A stretch of DNA of 64,000 nt from Enterobacter asburiae. Lineage in GTDB: Bacteria; Pseudomonadota; Gammaproteobacteria; Enterobacterales; Enterobacteriaceae. The DNA lies in contig NZ_JAKCMV010000040.1 in the NCBI RefSeq assembly GCF_021440515.1, positions 1 through 64,000 on the forward strand, given 5' to 3'. The first letter of the stretch is position 1, and each line of letters opens with the position of its first letter. The notes under the pieces are model-generated. The model saw only the letters and a program-made list of their open reading frames with translations. It was not told where the DNA came from and did not search any database. Of this stretch, positions 51,480 to 62,850 are shown piece by piece. Position numbers and translations under genes: made by a program.

Positions 51480-52010
51480 TTAGAACGGGATGTCGTCGTC
51501 AAAGTCCATTGGCGGTTCGTTAGACGGTGCCGGAGCAGACTGCTGCTGTGGACGAGACTGCGCGCCGCCGCTGAACTGGTTGCCGCCCTGAGGCTGCTGA
51601 GGCTGACCCCAACCGCCCTGCTGCTGCTGGCCGCCACCTGCTGGTGCCGCGCCGCCGCCCTGACGGCCACCCAGCATCTGCATGGTGCCGCCGACGTTTA
51701 CCACGACTTCAGTCGTGTATTTTTCAGCGCCGGACTGATCGGTCCATTTACGGGTACGCAGCTGGCCTTCAATGTAGACCTGAGAGCCTTTACGCAGGTA
51801 CTCGCCCGCCACTTCCGCCAGTTTGCCAAACAGCACAACGCGGTGCCATTCGGTCTGCTCTTTCATTTCGCCGGTCGCTTTATCACGCCAGGATTCGGAA
51901 GTAGCCAGCGTAATGTTGGCAACTGCGCCACCACTCGGCATATAGCGTACTTCCGGGTCCTGGCCCAGATTACCGACGAGAATCACCTTGTTTACGCCTC
52001 TGCTGGCCAT
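51480..52010 (-). CDS. ssb: Single-stranded DNA-binding protein SSB
   Basis: 176 residues. N-terminal OB fold ([22 protein letters not shown] ... VGGTMQMLG), then a Gly/Gln/Pro-rich linker and the acidic partner-binding tail MDFDDDIPF. It coats ssDNA and recruits repair and replication enzymes. Divergent from uvrA, the enterobacterial arrangement. In E. coli its neighbour beyond the 3' end is yjcB, so this gene marks the right junction of the insertion. Confidence 0.98.
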   Translation of the reverse strand: MASRGVNKVILVGNLGQDPEVRYMPSGGAVANITLATSESWRDKATGEMKEQTEWHRVVLFGKLAEVAGEYLRKGSQVYIEGQLRTRKWTDQSGAEKYTTEVVVNVGGTMQMLGGRQGGGAAPAGGGQQQQGGWGQPQQPQGGNQFSGGAQSRPQQQSAPAPSNEPPMDFDDDIPF

Positions 52011-52156
52011 GTTCGTGTCTCCTGAATACGTTTCTTAATAGTGTAAACGCGCGAGTGTACCATTTCCACGTCGCAATTTGCATAGTTGCGTGGCGCGTTC
52101 AGAAATCTCTCGCGAACTCGACATTGTTACACAGACAATCAGAAAATGCATTCCAA

Positions 52157-52176
52157 TACTGTATATTCAAACAGGT
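52157..52176. promoter_or_regulatory. LexA box between ssb and uvrA
   Basis: TACTGTATATTCAAACAGGT has the CTGT-N8-ACAG core (52159-52174). It is nearly identical to the known E. coli uvrA SOS box. It lies about 86 bp upstream of uvrA and should place uvrA, and one ssb promoter, under SOS control. Confidence 0.95.
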
Positions 52177-52261
52177 CATTTTGTGTCATAATTAGCCGTT
52201 TCTGACAGGCGTTTGTCCTTCAAACAAACCAGCCAAACAGTCTTCCTACCGGGAAAGGTGA

Positions 52262-55084
52262 ATGGATAAGATCGAAGTACGGGGCGCCCGCACCCACAAT
52301 CTCAAGAATATCAACCTGATAATCCCTCGCGACAAACTCATTGTCGTGACCGGGCTTTCGGGGTCCGGCAAATCCTCACTGGCTTTCGACACGCTCTACG
52401 CCGAAGGACAGCGTCGTTACGTTGAATCACTCTCTGCCTATGCGCGGCAGTTTCTGTCGCTGATGGAAAAACCGGACGTTGACCACATCGAAGGGTTATC
52501 GCCGGCCATCTCCATTGAGCAGAAATCGACATCGCACAACCCGCGATCGACGGTCGGTACTATTACCGAAATTCACGACTACCTGCGTCTGCTGTATGCC
52601 CGCGTGGGCGAGCCGCGCTGCCCGGACCACGACGTCCCGCTGGCGGCACAAACCGTGAGCCAGATGGTCGATAACGTGCTGTCGCAGCCGGAAGGTAAGC
52701 GCCTGATGCTGCTTGCGCCCATCATCAAAGAGCGCAAGGGCGAGCACACCAAAACGCTGGAAAACCTGGCAAGCCAGGGCTATATCCGCGCCCGTATCGA
52801 CGGCGAAGTGTGCGATCTCTCCGACCCGCCAAAGCTGGAGCTGCAAAAGAAACACACTATCGAAGTGGTGATTGACCGTTTCAAAGTGCGTGAAGACCTG
52901 GCGACCCGTCTGGCGGAATCCTTTGAAACCGCGCTGGAGCTGTCTGGCGGCACGGCGGTGGTCTCCGACATGGACGACCCGAAAGCGGAAGAGCTGCTCT
53001 TCTCCGCCAACTTTGCCTGCCCGATTTGCGGCTACAGCATGCGCGAGCTGGAACCGCGCCTGTTCTCGTTCAACAACCCGGCGGGCGCGTGCCCGACCTG
53101 CGATGGCCTGGGCGTGCAGCAGTATTTCGACCCGGACCGGGTGATCCAGAATCCGGAACTGTCGCTGGCGGGCGGTGCGATCCGCGGCTGGGACAAGCGC
53201 AACTTCTACTACTTCCAGATGCTGAAATCGCTGGCGGAGCACTACAAGTTCGACGTGGAAGCCCCGTGGGCCAGCCTGAGCGCAAACGTGCACAAAGTCA
53301 TCCTCTCCGGTTCCGGCAAAGAGAACATCGAGTTCAAATACATGAACGATCGCGGCGATACCTCCGTGCGCCGCCATCCGTTCGAAGGCGTTCTGCACAA
53401 CATGGAGCGCCGCTACAAAGAGACCGAATCCAGCGCGGTACGCGAAGAGCTGGCGAAGTTCATCAGCAACCGCTCCTGCGCCACCTGTGAAGGCACGCGT
53501 CTACGCCGTGAAGCGCGCCACGTGTTCGTTGAGAACACCGCGCTGCCGACCATCTCAGACATGAGCATCGGCCACGCGATGGACTTCTTCAACAACCTGA
53601 AGCTCTCCGGCCAGCGTGCGAAGATTGCTGAGAAAGTTCTGAAAGAGATCGGCGATCGCCTGAAGTTCCTCGTGAACGTCGGCCTGAACTACCTGACGCT
53701 CTCCCGCTCGGCAGAGACCCTCTCCGGCGGTGAAGCCCAGCGTATCCGTCTGGCGAGCCAGATCGGCGCGGGTTTAGTGGGCGTGATGTACGTGCTGGAT
53801 GAACCGTCTATCGGCCTGCACCAGCGCGATAACGAGCGCCTGCTCGGCACGCTGGTTCACCTGCGTAACCTCGGTAACACCGTGATTGTGGTTGAGCACG
53901 ATGAAGACGCGATTCGCGCGGCCGACCACGTCATCGACATCGGTCCGGGGGCGGGCGTTCACGGCGGCCAGGTGGTCGCAGAAGGGACGCTGAAAGATAT
54001 CATGGCGGTGCCAGAGTCACTGACCGGGCAGTTCATGAGCGGCAAACGCAAGATTGAGGTGCCGAAACAGCGCGTGGCGGCGGACCCGGAAAAAGTGCTC
54101 AAGCTGACCGGAGCGCGCGGCAACAACCTGAAAGACGTGACCCTGACGCTGCCTGTCGGCCTGTTTACCTGCGTCACCGGGGTATCCGGTTCCGGTAAAT
54201 CGACGCTGATTAACGACACGCTGTTCCCGATTGCGCAGACCGCGCTGAACGGGGCCACGCTCGCCGAGCCCGCGCCGTACCGCGACATTCAGGGTCTGGA
54301 GCATTTCGACAAGGTTATCGATATCGACCAAAGCCCGATTGGACGCACCCCGCGCTCCAACCCGGCGACCTATACCGGCGTCTTCACGCCTGTACGTGAA
54401 CTCTTTGCCGGCGTACCGGAATCGCGTTCGCGCGGGTATACGCCAGGACGTTTCAGCTTTAACGTGCGCGGCGGACGCTGTGAGGCCTGTCAGGGCGACG
54501 GCGTCATCAAGGTTGAAATGCACTTCCTGCCGGATATCTACGTGCCGTGCGACCAGTGCAAAGGCAAGCGCTATAACCGCGAAACGCTGGAGATCAAATA
54601 CAAGGGCAAGACCATCCACGAAGTGCTGGATATGACCATCGAAGAGGCGCGTGAGTTCTTTGATGCGGTTCCGGCCCTGGCGCGTAAGCTGCAAACGCTG
54701 ATGGATGTGGGGCTGACCTATATCCGTCTGGGCCAGTCAGCGACCACGCTGTCCGGCGGTGAAGCCCAGCGCGTGAAGCTGGCGCGCGAGCTGTCCAAGC
54801 GCGGCACCGGCCAGACGCTGTACATCCTCGACGAGCCGACCACCGGTCTGCACTTTGCGGATATTCAGCAGCTGCTTGAGGTGCTGCACCAGCTGCGCGA
54901 TCAGGGCAACACCATCGTGGTGATTGAACACAACCTCGACGTGATTAAAACCGCGGACTGGATTGTGGATCTCGGCCCGGAAGGCGGCAGCGGCGGCGGT
55001 GAAATTCTCGTTTCCGGCACGCCAGAAACCGTTGCAGAGTGCGAAGCCTCACACACCGCACGCTTCCTTAAGCCGTTGCTGTAA
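52262..55084 (+). CDS. uvrA: UvrA, excinuclease ABC subunit A
   Basis: 940 residues, same as E. coli. Two ABC ATPase modules (Walker [10 protein letters not shown] at about 31-39 and GVSGSGKST at about 640-648; signature LSGGEAQR in each) and zinc-binding cysteines ([25 protein letters not shown]). It recognises DNA damage and loads UvrB in nucleotide excision repair. The start ATG at 52262 follows GGAAAGGTGA. Convergent with yjbR after 3 bp. Confidence 0.98.
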   Translation: MDKIEVRGARTHNLKNINLIIPRDKLIVVTGLSGSGKSSLAFDTLYAEGQRRYVESLSAYARQFLSLMEKPDVDHIEGLSPAISIEQKSTSHNPRSTVGTITEIHDYLRLLYARVGEPRCPDHDVPLAAQTVSQMVDNVLSQPEGKRLMLLAPIIKERKGEHTKTLENLASQGYIRARIDGEVCDLSDPPKLELQKKHTIEVVIDRFKVREDLATRLAESFETALELSGGTAVVSDMDDPKAEELLFSANFACPICGYSMRELEPRLFSFNNPAGACPTCDGLGVQQYFDPDRVIQNPELSLAGGAIRGWDKRNFYYFQMLKSLAEHYKFDVEAPWASLSANVHKVILSGSGKENIEFKYMNDRGDTSVRRHPFEGVLHNMERRYKETESSAVREELAKFISNRSCATCEGTRLRREARHVFVENTALPTISDMSIGHAMDFFNNLKLSGQRAKIAEKVLKEIGDRLKFLVNVGLNYLTLSRSAETLSGGEAQRIRLASQIGAGLVGVMYVLDEPSIGLHQRDNERLLGTLVHLRNLGNTVIVVEHDEDAIRAADHVIDIGPGAGVHGGQVVAEGTLKDIMAVPESLTGQFMSGKRKIEVPKQRVAADPEKVLKLTGARGNNLKDVTLTLPVGLFTCVTGVSGSGKSTLINDTLFPIAQTALNGATLAEPAPYRDIQGLEHFDKVIDIDQSPIGRTPRSNPATYTGVFTPVRELFAGVPESRSRGYTPGRFSFNVRGGRCEACQGDGVIKVEMHFLPDIYVPCDQCKGKRYNRETLEIKYKGKTIHEVLDMTIEEAREFFDAVPALARKLQTLMDVGLTYIRLGQSATTLSGGEAQRVKLARELSKRGTGQTLYILDEPTTGLHFADIQQLLEVLHQLRDQGNTIVVIEHNLDVIKTADWIVDLGPEGGSGGGEILVSGTPETVAECEASHTARFLKPLL

Positions 55085-55087
55085 TCG

Positions 55088-55441
55088 TTACACGGAGAGC
55101 TGCTGTCGGGTTGTTTCCGGCAGCAGCTCAACCGCCTGCTGATAAGAGGCATCCACCAGATAGTAAATTTGCGAGCCAGGCAGCGAGCCGTCGAGCCAGA
55201 CGGTGCTCCAGTGGGCTTTGTTGAGATGCTTGCTCGGCCTGACGTCATCGTGCTGCTGACGCAGTAAGTCGGCCAGCTCCGGGCTGGTTTTGAGCGACGC
55301 CGCCGGACGCCCTTCCACCTCTTTCACCATCGCAAACAACACGTCACCGACCTTTATCTGCGTGGCTTTCCAGTCACTGTGGACGCTTTGCTCCGCGCCA
55401 GGTTTACTCATGCAGTATTGCAGTATCTCCGAGATTGTCAT
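55088..55441 (-). CDS. yjbR: YjbR, MmcQ/YjbR-family protein
   Basis: 117 residues, matching the small CyaY-like fold family (MTISEILQYCMSKPGAEQSVHSDWKATQIKVGDVLFAMV ... PSKHLNKAHWSTVWLDGSLP). Function is not established; DNA binding has been suggested for the family. It is between uvrA and aphA, as in E. coli. Confidence 0.92.
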   Translation of the reverse strand: MTISEILQYCMSKPGAEQSVHSDWKATQIKVGDVLFAMVKEVEGRPAASLKTSPELADLLRQQHDDVRPSKHLNKAHWSTVWLDGSLPGSQIYYLVDASYQQAVELLPETTRQQLSV

Positions 55442-55556
55442 CTTAGCTCCCCTTGAGTGGGTTGAACGCGACCTGATTGCCTGCCCCTTTAAGTGTGCAG
55501 CAAGACGACAAAAGGTAAACCCGGCAGGCGGTATTTGTGCAAAAAATCAGCCGTTC

Positions 55557-56270
55557 TCAGTATTCTGAGTTCACAATCACCTCTTCGCCAAACGCCCCGG
55601 CCATCGGCAGCGGTCGATAGGTCGAGTTTGAGGCGCGTAATACCCTGATCCCTCTGGCCCCAACGTCGCGGGCGGCGGTGATATCGTTATCCGAATCGCC
55701 GTAAAAGACTTTGATATTTTTCTGTTCGAGCCACTGGGTTTTGGTGTTCTGGCCGGGCTTGTCGCCCGCGAAAATCACCGGATTCATATTGGCGGCAGGG
55801 ATCAGGAAATCATCCTGCAAGGTTCTGGAGACCGTTTCGGTTTTGGTCTGGCTGCGTCCGGTGACGAAGTAGATGCTGTCGCCGCGCTTAACGTGCATCG
55901 CGATCAGCGCGCGGGCGACCTCTTTCGGAATGCTGAACTCGTCCCAGCCGTTGTTCATCTTTTCCCAGAATTCCGGGTTCTTCAGATAGTCTTCGCTGTC
56001 CGGTGAATACGTTTTTTTGCCGCGCCAGAAGCCAGGGCTGGAGAAGAGGACGGTATCGTCGATATCAAAGCCCACCGCCATCGGCGGACGTCCCATCAGG
56101 CTGTTTTCAATTTGTGCCACGGAGACCCAGTGAATGGGCGCCTGCTCGGCGAGAATGGCGGCGGTGGTTCCGGTGTAAATCGGCGTGGGCGCGGACGCGC
56201 GCGCAACGACGGCACTGTTAAGCGAGAACAATAAGCAGGCGGCGCTGAGCGCCAGTGTGATCTTGCGCAT
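55557..56270 (-). CDS. aphA: AphA, class B acid phosphatase
   Basis: 237 residues. Signal peptide at about 1-25 ([20 protein letters not shown]). HAD-type catalytic motif [13 protein letters not shown], followed by [10 protein letters not shown] and [28 protein letters not shown] periplasmic non-specific phosphatase and phosphotransferase. Neighbours are conserved: yjbR on one side and tyrB on the other. Confidence 0.96.
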   Translation of the reverse strand: MRKITLALSAACLLFSLNSAVVARASAPTPIYTGTTAAILAEQAPIHWVSVAQIENSLMGRPPMAVGFDIDDTVLFSSPGFWRGKKTYSPDSEDYLKNPEFWEKMNNGWDEFSIPKEVARALIAMHVKRGDSIYFVTGRSQTKTETVSRTLQDDFLIPAANMNPVIFAGDKPGQNTKTQWLEQKNIKVFYGDSDNDITAARDVGARGIRVLRASNSTYRPLPMAGAFGEEVIVNSEY

Positions 56271-56437
56271 ATTTTCCCCTGAATATTCAGTTTGTTATCG
56301 TTTTATTTTGAGCGGATGGTCAAAAAACTACCTGACCATACCCCCTGGGGGATTCGAATGAAAGGAGTTTTTTCTTATGGAGTTGAATAAAAAGAAGAAG
56401 ATCACAAAGCATAGATATCGAGCTGAGCAGCCTGATG

Positions 56438-56561
56438 CCCTCACCCCAGCCCTCTCCCACAGGGAGAGGGAGAACACCCAGCCCTCACTCCGGCCCTCTC
56501 CCACAGGGAGAGGGAGAACACCCAGCCCTCACTCCAGCCCTCTCCCGCAGGGAGAGGGCGG
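56438..56561. repeat. Three tandem 44-bp hairpin repeats
   Basis: A unit CCCTCACCCCAGCCCTCTCC continuing through a CCCTCTCCC-ACA-GGGAGAGGG hairpin and GAGAACACCCAG occurs at 56438-56481, 56482-56525 and, truncated, 56526-56561. It lies in the aphA-tyrB gap (56271-56580) immediately after tyrB. Hairpins of this kind are common dispersed repeats in Enterobacter-group genomes and may also protect or end the tyrB mRNA. The rest of the gap is AT-rich and holds the aphA promoter. Confidence 0.85.
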
Positions 56562-56580
56562 AAGAAAGGATAGTGAGTAC

Positions 56581-57774
56581 TTACATTACAGCTGCAAACG
56601 CCTGTGCCACGCGCTGGACGTTGCCTGCGTTCAGGCCCGCCACGCACATACGGCCGCTGGCAATCAGGTAAATACCGAACTCGTCGCGCAGACGATCGAC
56701 CTGCGCCGCGCTCAGTCCGGTATAGCTGAACATTCCGCGCTGCTTAAGCAGATAGTCGAAGCTGTGCCCCGGCACCGCCTCTTTCAGCACGTTTACCAGC
56801 TGCTGACGCATCGTCTGAATGCGCGTACGCATGGCGTCCACTTCGGCAAGCCAGGTCGCCTTAAGCTGCTCATCGCCCAGAACGGTTGCCACCACCTGCG
56901 CACCAAAGGCTGGCGGGCTGGAGTAGATGCGGCGCACCGTGGCTTTCAGCTGGCCCAGCACGCGGCTGGCGGCGTCGGCGTCTTCGCACACCACGGACAG
57001 GCCGCCCACGCGCTCGCCGTAGAGCGAGAAGATTTTCGAGAAGGAGTTGCTGACCAGCGCAGGCAGCCCGGCGCTGGCAATTGCGCGAATGGCGTAAGCG
57101 TCTTGTTCCATGCCTGCGCCAAAGCCCTGATAGGCGATGTCGAGGAACGGGATCAGGTTGCGCGCTTTAAGCACCTCAATCACCGCATCCCACTGAGGAT
57201 TGGTCAGGTCTGCCCCGGTCGGGTTGTGGCAGCAAGGGTGCAGCAGCACGATGCTGCGCTCCGGCAGGGTGTTCAGTTTTTCCAGCAGCGCCTCAACGCG
57301 CACGCCGTTGGTTTCACCGTCAAACCACGGGTAAGTGCCGACCGTAAAGCCCGCGCCTTCGAAGATGGCGATGTGGTTTTCCCACGTCGGGTCGCTGACC
57401 CACACGCCGGAATCCGGGAAGTATTTTTTCAGGAAGTCTGCGCCGACCTTCAGCGCGCCCGAGCCGCCAAGCGTCTGAATTGTCGCCACGCGTTTCTGCG
57501 CGAGCACCGGGTGATCGACACCAAACAGCAGCGGCGCGATGGTGTTGCGGTAGGTATTTAATCCTTCCATCGGCAGATACAGCGAAGCACCGTGCGGCGT
57601 CGCGTTGAGGCGCGCTTCGGCTTCGGCAACGGCCTGTAGCTGAGGAATGATGCTCTCCTCATTGTAATAAAGGCCAATGCTCAGGTTCACTTTGTCGCTG
57701 CGGGGATCTTCTTTGAAACGCTCCATTAAGGAGAGAATGGGGTCGCCGGCGTAGGCGTCAACTTTCTGAAACAC
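56581..57774 (-). CDS. tyrB: TyrB, aromatic-amino-acid aminotransferase
   Basis: 397 residues from a GTG at 57774 ([20 protein letters not shown]), behind CCGGAGA; the length and N-terminus equal E. coli TyrB. A longer ATG reading from 57816 is rejected. PLP-lysine motif [17 protein letters not shown], with [12 protein letters not shown] and the arginine of the carboxylate site also present. It makes tyrosine, phenylalanine and leucine. Follows alr on the same strand. Confidence 0.97.
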   Translation of the reverse strand: MFQKVDAYAGDPILSLMERFKEDPRSDKVNLSIGLYYNEESIIPQLQAVAEAEARLNATPHGASLYLPMEGLNTYRNTIAPLLFGVDHPVLAQKRVATIQTLGGSGALKVGADFLKKYFPDSGVWVSDPTWENHIAIFEGAGFTVGTYPWFDGETNGVRVEALLEKLNTLPERSIVLLHPCCHNPTGADLTNPQWDAVIEVLKARNLIPFLDIAYQGFGAGMEQDAYAIRAIASAGLPALVSNSFSKIFSLYGERVGGLSVVCEDADAASRVLGQLKATVRRIYSSPPAFGAQVVATVLGDEQLKATWLAEVDAMRTRIQTMRQQLVNVLKEAVPGHSFDYLLKQRGMFSYTGLSAAQVDRLRDEFGIYLIASGRMCVAGLNAGNVQRVAQAFAAVM

Positions 57775-57855
57775 GCGATGGTTCTCCGGATATCGATGAG
57801 GCAGGGAAATCCACAATAAACCGGATATGGGAGAAGATCGAGGGATGTTACTGAA

Positions 57856-57884
57856 CTGGAGTGAGAATCACGATCTCACTCCAG
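57856..57884 (-). terminator. Strong hairpin downstream of alr
   Basis: CTGGAGTGAGA-ATCACGA-TCTCACTCCAG forms an 11-bp perfect stem 8 bp after the alr stop. No T-run follows in the direction of transcription, so it may attenuate or stabilise the transcript rather than terminate fully before tyrB. Confidence 0.6.
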
Positions 57885-57891
57885 AAAGAGG

Positions 57892-58971
57892 TCAGTCGAT
57901 ATACTTCATCGCCACCCGCGAGGTCAGGCGCGTGATAAGTTCGTAAGCACTTACTTTTGTGATTTCCGCGATGCGTTCGACGGGCAGCCCTTCGCCCCAC
58001 ATCACCACCGCATCACCCGCTTTGTCCTGGGCTTCTGGCCCCAGGTCGACGCAAATCATGTCCATCGCCACGCGACCGACAATCTTCGCTTCACGACCGT
58101 TCACCAGCACCGGCGTACCGGACGGTGCCGCGCGCGGATAGCCATCGCCGTAGCCCATCGCCACCACGCCCAGACGGGTGTCGCGCTCGCTGACCCAGGT
58201 ACCGCCGTAGCCCACCGGCTCACCCGCTTTGTGCTCGCGCACGGCAATCAGGTTCGAGACCAGCGACATTACCGGCTTAAAGCCAAAATCCGGCCCCCAG
58301 GGTTTGTTCTCCAGCGGCGATACGCCGTAAAGAATGATGCCCGGACGCGCCCAGTCAAAGTGCGACTGCGGCCAGAGCAAAATGCCGCCGGAAGCCGCGA
58401 TGGAGCGCATTCCCGGCTTGCCTTCGCAGAAGGTGTTGAAAATAGCGAGCTGCTGCTCCGTCGCGCCACACTCCGGCTCATCGGCGCGGGCAAAGTGGCT
58501 CACGATATTGACCGGCTGGCGCACGTTTTTGCACTGGCTCAGACGCTGATAAAAGGCGTCGGCCTTCTCCGGGCGCACGCCCAGGCGGTGCATTCCGGTA
58601 TCGAGCTTCATCCAGACGGTCACCGGCTCGCTGAGTTCAGCAGTTTCGAGCGCAGCGAGCTGCTCTTCGTTATGCACCGCCGTGTGCAGATGCTGGTCGG
58701 CAATCGTCGGCAGATCGGCGGCCTCAAAAAAGCCTTCAAGCAGCAGGATGGGCTGCGTAATGCCGCCAGCCCGCAGATGCAGAGCCTCTTCAAGACGGGC
58801 GACGCCAAACGCGTCGGCATCGGGGAGCGTTCGCGCGGTCTCGAGAAGACCGTGTCCGTAAGCGTTCGCTTTCACGACTGCAACGAGCTTACTGGCGGGC
58901 GCCAGTTCACGCAGACGTTGCAGGTTGTGACGCAGAGCGCGGCGGTTAATGACTACTGTTGCCGCTTGCAT
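57892..58971 (-). CDS. alr: Alr, alanine racemase
   Basis: 359 residues, equal to E. coli Alr. PLP lysine in [10 protein letters not shown] (Lys34) and the second catalytic base in the VGYGGTW region. It supplies D-alanine for peptidoglycan. It starts 12 bp after dnaB and is probably transcribed with it. Confidence 0.97.
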   Translation of the reverse strand: MQAATVVINRRALRHNLQRLRELAPASKLVAVVKANAYGHGLLETARTLPDADAFGVARLEEALHLRAGGITQPILLLEGFFEAADLPTIADQHLHTAVHNEEQLAALETAELSEPVTVWMKLDTGMHRLGVRPEKADAFYQRLSQCKNVRQPVNIVSHFARADEPECGATEQQLAIFNTFCEGKPGMRSIAASGGILLWPQSHFDWARPGIILYGVSPLENKPWGPDFGFKPVMSLVSNLIAVREHKAGEPVGYGGTWVSERDTRLGVVAMGYGDGYPRAAPSGTPVLVNGREAKIVGRVAMDMICVDLGPEAQDKAGDAVVMWGEGLPVERIAEITKVSAYELITRLTSRVAMKYID

Positions 58972-58983
58972 GTAAAAAAATCC

Positions 58984-60396
58984 TTATTCGTCGTCGTACT
59001 GCGGGCCCGCATAGTTATCAAAGCGCGACCACTGTCCGTTAAAGGTCAGACGCACCGTCCCGATCGGGCCGTTACGTTGCTTACCAATAATGATTTCAGC
59101 GATCCCTTTCAGGTCGCTGTTCTCGTGATAAACCTCATCACGGTAGATGAACATGATTAAGTCGGCATCCTGCTCGATGGAGCCGGATTCACGCAGGTCG
59201 GAGTTGACCGGGCGTTTGTCCGCACGTTGTTCCAGAGAGCGGTTAAGCTGCGACAGCGCCACCACCGGCACCTGTAGCTCTTTGGCTAACGCCTTGAGCG
59301 AGCGGGAAATTTCAGCGATCTCCAGGGTACGGTTGTCGGAGAGCGACGGCACGCGCATCAGCTGGAGGTAGTCGATCATAATCAGGCCGATGCCGCCATG
59401 TTCACGGGCGATACGGCGCGCGCGGGAGCGCACTTCCGTTGGCGTCAGGCCGGACGAGTCATCGATATAGATGTTACGTTTTTCCAGCAGAATGCCCATG
59501 GTGCCGGAGATACGCGCCCAGTCCTCGTCATCCAGCTGGCCGGTACGAATGCGGGTCTGATCCACGCGGGAAAGCGACGCCAGAGTACGCATCATGATCT
59601 GCTCGGAGGGCATCTCAAGACTGAAAATCAATACCGGTTTATCCTGCAACATCGCTGCATTTTCGACGAGGTTCATCGCAAATGTCGTTTTACCCATCGA
59701 CGGACGCGCGGCGACGATGATCAGGTCCGACGGCTGGAGACCCGCCGTTTTCTTGTTGAGATCGTCATAGCCGGTATTCACACCCGTCACGCCGTCGTGC
59801 GGCTGCTGGAAAAGCTGTTCGATACGCGCGACGGTGGCGTCGAGCACATCGGCGATATTTTTTGGCCCTTCGTCTTTATTCGCGCGGCTTTCGGCGATTT
59901 TAAACACGCGGGATTCGGCGAGATCGAGCAGGTCTTCGCTGGTGCGCCCCTGCGGATCGAAACCGGCTTCGGCGATTTCGTTCGCCACCGAGATCATCTC
60001 ACGCACCACCGCGCGTTCGCGCACGATATCGGCGTAGGCGCTGATGTTCGCCGCACTTGGCGTGTTTTTCGATAATTCTGCCAGATAGGCAAATCCACCG
60101 ACGCTGTCCAGCTGACCCAGACGCTCCAGCGATTCCGCGAGCGTGATCAGGTCAATCGGGCTGCCGGACTCCTGCAAGCGCGCCATTTCGGTAAAGATAT
60201 GGCGGTGCGGGCGGGTATAGAAATCTTCGGCAACGACGCGTTCGGCGACATCGTCCCAGCGTTCGTTGTCCAGCATTAAACCGCCCAACACCGACTGTTC
60301 CGCTTCAATCGAGTGCGGCGGGACCTTTAACCCGGCGACCTGATAATCACGTTCACGGGGTTCAGTCTGTTTGTTGAAGGGTTTGTTTCCTGCCAT
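58984..60396 (-). CDS. dnaB: DnaB, replicative DNA helicase
   Basis: 470 residues (E. coli 471). N-terminal DnaB domain (PPHSIEAEQSVLGGLMLDNERWDDV), linker, and RecA-like ATPase domain with Walker A ARPSMGKTT and IMIDYLQLM. A hexameric helicase of the replication fork. Divergent from qorA with a 65-bp gap. No intein or insertion. Confidence 0.98.
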   Translation of the reverse strand: MAGNKPFNKQTEPRERDYQVAGLKVPPHSIEAEQSVLGGLMLDNERWDDVAERVVAEDFYTRPHRHIFTEMARLQESGSPIDLITLAESLERLGQLDSVGGFAYLAELSKNTPSAANISAYADIVRERAVVREMISVANEIAEAGFDPQGRTSEDLLDLAESRVFKIAESRANKDEGPKNIADVLDATVARIEQLFQQPHDGVTGVNTGYDDLNKKTAGLQPSDLIIVAARPSMGKTTFAMNLVENAAMLQDKPVLIFSLEMPSEQIMMRTLASLSRVDQTRIRTGQLDDEDWARISGTMGILLEKRNIYIDDSSGLTPTEVRSRARRIAREHGGIGLIMIDYLQLMRVPSLSDNRTLEIAEISRSLKALAKELQVPVVALSQLNRSLEQRADKRPVNSDLRESGSIEQDADLIMFIYRDEVYHENSDLKGIAEIIIGKQRNGPIGTVRLTFNGQWSRFDNYAGPQYDDE

Positions 60397-60461
60397 AGTG
60401 AATGGAGTTACCGAGATAAAGAGTGGGTCGAAAGATTACCACATTTTCTTCTGGAGGAAGC

Positions 60462-61445
60462 ATGGCAACACGTATTGAATTTCACAAGCATGGTGGCCCT
60501 GACGTACTCAAAGCAGTGGAGTTTTCCCCCGCTGCGCCTGGCGAAAACGAGATCCAGGTTGAAAACAAAGCCATCGGGATTAACTACATCGACACCTATA
60601 TTCGCGGTGGACTGTATCCGCCTCCGTCGCTGCCAAGCGGGCTGGGAACCGAGGCGGCAGGCGTGGTGGTCAAAGTGGGCAGCGCGGTTACGCATATCAA
60701 AGAGGGCGACCGCGTGGTGTATGCGCAATCTGCCCTGGGCGCCTATAGCTCCGTCCACAACGTCCCGGCCGATAAAGCCGCCCTGCTGCCTAACGCCATC
60801 TCCTTTGAGCAGGCGGCGGCCTCCTTCCTGAAAGGGCTGACCGTTTACTATCTGCTGCGTAAAACCTACGAGATTAAACCCGACGAGCAGTTCCTGTTCC
60901 ATGCGGCCGCGGGCGGCGTGGGGCTGATCGCCTGCCAGTGGGCAAAAGCGCTGGGGGCGAAGCTGATTGGCACCGCGGGAAGTGCGCAGAAAGTGCAGCG
61001 CGCGCTGGACGCGGGCGCGTGGCAGGTCATTAACTATCGTGAAGAGAGCCTGGTTGAGCGGCTCAAAGAGATCACCAACGGCAAAAAAGTGCGCGTGGTG
61101 TATGACTCGGTGGGGAAAGATACCTGGGAATCGTCCCTCGACTGCCTGCAACGCCGTGGCCTGATGGTGAGCTTTGGCAACGCCTCAGGCGCGGTGACAG
61201 GCGTGAATCTGGGCATCCTCAACCAGAAAGGCTCGCTGTACGTTACGCGCCCTTCTCTTCAGGGCTACATCACTAACCGGGAAGAACTTGAGGAAGCCAG
61301 CAACGAGCTGTTTTCGCTGATTGCGAGCGGGGTGATTAAGGTCGATGTGGCGGATTCTCAGAAGTTCGCGCTGAGCGATGCGCAGCGTGCGCACGAGGTG
61401 CTGGAGAGTAGAGCGACGCAGGGTTCGAGCTTACTTATTCCCTGA
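60462..61445 (+). CDS. qorA: QorA, NADPH:quinone oxidoreductase
   Basis: 327 residues from the ATG at 60462 with GGAGGAAG at 60453-60460; same length as E. coli QorA. MDR/zeta-crystallin family with the NADPH motif AAAGGVGLIACQWAKALGAKLIG and no structural zinc cysteines. Reduces quinones one electron at a time. A terminator lies about 140 bp downstream, beyond an ERIC element. Confidence 0.96.
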   Translation: MATRIEFHKHGGPDVLKAVEFSPAAPGENEIQVENKAIGINYIDTYIRGGLYPPPSLPSGLGTEAAGVVVKVGSAVTHIKEGDRVVYAQSALGAYSSVHNVPADKAALLPNAISFEQAAASFLKGLTVYYLLRKTYEIKPDEQFLFHAAAGGVGLIACQWAKALGAKLIGTAGSAQKVQRALDAGAWQVINYREESLVERLKEITNGKKVRVVYDSVGKDTWESSLDCLQRRGLMVSFGNASGAVTGVNLGILNQKGSLYVTRPSLQGYITNREELEEASNELFSLIASGVIKVDVADSQKFALSDAQRAHEVLESRATQGSSLLIP

Positions 61446-61458
61446 TTTACTTCCCTAT

Positions 61459-61567
61459 ATAATTCATGTTGCAGCAAGGCGGCAATTGAATGAATCCCCG
61501 GGAGCTTACTCAGGTAAGTGACTGGGGTGAATGAAAGCGGCCAACGCAGCTGCGGCGTGAATTATGA
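61459..61567. repeat. ERIC element
   Basis: About 109 bp with the ERIC core (TGAATCCCCGGGAGCTTAC, GTAAGTGACTGGGGTGA) and imperfect inverted ends (ATAATTCATGTTGCAGC / GCTGCGGCGTGAATTAT). This is the standard enterobacterial intergenic repeat, slightly shorter than the 126-127 bp consensus. It lies just after qorA. Confidence 0.9.
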
Positions 61568-61583
61568 CGGGAAAAAAGAAATT

Positions 61584-61620
61584 GGGCTTCCTTAGCGGGA
61601 AGCCCTTTCTTTTATTTTTC
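61584..61620 (+). terminator. Rho-independent terminator of qorA
   Basis: GGGCTTCC-TTAGCG-GGAAGCCC followed by TTTCTTTTATTTTT on the plus strand. The following stretch to 61801 shows no supported gene. Confidence 0.88.
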
Positions 61621-61801
61621 GGCTGTATGTAGGGTACAGCTCGATGAATTCTTTAGCGGCGGCAATAGTGACAGATTCGATAACTAAATCCTATTCTGTT
61701 CTAAGCAATGCTGCCGGGAAAGTTACAGGTCTGTGACGAACTCCACAATACCTGAGTAACGGACACGGTTATTGCGCTGATTTTTCAGGCAATTCGCATG
61801 A
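61606..61801. other. qorA-dusA gap without pspG
   Basis: In E. coli the small membrane-protein gene pspG lies here, downstream of dusA. I find no reading frame resembling PspG on either strand. A short minus-strand frame (ESVTIAAAKEFIELYPTYSRKIK) exists but has no start or ribosome binding site. Confidence 0.6.
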
Positions 61802-62797
61802 TTATCGCTTATCGGCAACCAGACGCAGCGCGTGTTCCAGCACCTCGATATCCGCACCCGCTTTATGCGCGTTCTCGCTGAGGTAGCGACGCCACTGGCG
61901 CGCGCCCGGAATGCCCTGGAAAAGCCCGAGCATATGGCGGGTGATATGTCCAAGATAGGTGCCGTTGCTCAGCTCGCGCTCGATATACGGGTACATGGCG
62001 CGTACCACCGCAACCGGATCGGTATCTGCCCCTTCAATGCCAAAGATTTCACGGTCAACCGTCGCCAGGATGCCCGGATTTTGATACGCCTCGCGGCCGA
62101 CCATCACGCCATCCATATATTCCAGATGCGTTTTCGCCTCGTCGAGCGACTTAATGCCGCCGTTGATCGACATCGTCAGATGCGGGAAATCGCGCTTAAG
62201 CTGGTAAACGCGCGGATAGTCCAGCGGCGGAATTTCGCGGTTCTCTTTTGGGCTAAGACCCGAGAGCCAGGCCTTACGCGCGTGGATGATAAACATCTCG
62301 CACTCGCCCTTTCCGGCCACCGTATTGATGAAATCACACAGAAATTCGTAGCTGTCCTGATCGTCGATGCCGATACGGGTTTTCACCGTGACCGGAATCG
62401 AAACCACGTCGCGCATCGCTTTGATGCAGTCCGCCACCAGCTGCGCGTTGCCCATCAGGCAGGCGCCGAACATGCCGTTTTGCACGCGATCGGAAGGGCA
62501 GCCGACGTTGAGGTTAATCTCGTCATAGCCGCGCTCTTCTGCCAGCTTCGCGCACTGCGCAAGGGCTGCCGGATCGCTGCCGCCCAGCTGCAAGGCAACC
62601 GGATGCTCCTCTTCGCTATACGCCAGATAGTCGCCCTTGCCGTGAATAATCGCCCCGGTGGTCACCATTTCGGTGTACAGCAGCGTATGGCGGGAGAGCT
62701 GGCGCAGGAAGTAACGGCAGTGTCTGTCCGTCCAGTCGAGCATCGGCGCGATGGAGAAACGGTGTGCGGGGAAAGGAGTCCGGGATTCTGACGACAT
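61802..62797 (-). CDS. dusA: DusA, tRNA-dihydrouridine synthase A
   Basis: 331 residues. FMN TIM barrel with the Dus signature ([23 protein letters not shown]), the catalytic cysteine region [21 protein letters not shown], and [26 protein letters not shown]. Makes dihydrouridine at position 20 of tRNA. Convergent with qorA. Confidence 0.97.
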   Translation of the reverse strand: MSSESRTPFPAHRFSIAPMLDWTDRHCRYFLRQLSRHTLLYTEMVTTGAIIHGKGDYLAYSEEEHPVALQLGGSDPAALAQCAKLAEERGYDEINLNVGCPSDRVQNGMFGACLMGNAQLVADCIKAMRDVVSIPVTVKTRIGIDDQDSYEFLCDFINTVAGKGECEMFIIHARKAWLSGLSPKENREIPPLDYPRVYQLKRDFPHLTMSINGGIKSLDEAKTHLEYMDGVMVGREAYQNPGILATVDREIFGIEGADTDPVAVVRAMYPYIERELSNGTYLGHITRHMLGLFQGIPGARQWRRYLSENAHKAGADIEVLEHALRLVADKR

Positions 62798-62850
62798 GGC
62801 GAAGTTTTAAGCATCTGGTGGAAAAGGGGCGCTACTATAGCACAAAGAAA

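Noticed and set aside
56438-56561. Possible CRISPR array
   Set aside because: The three 44-bp units are directly tandem with no spacers, and no cas genes are in the window.
56377-57561. A 394-codon plus-strand frame through the repeats and tyrB
   Set aside because: It starts in tandem hairpin repeats and runs antisense to a near-perfect tyrB; low-complexity His/Arg product.
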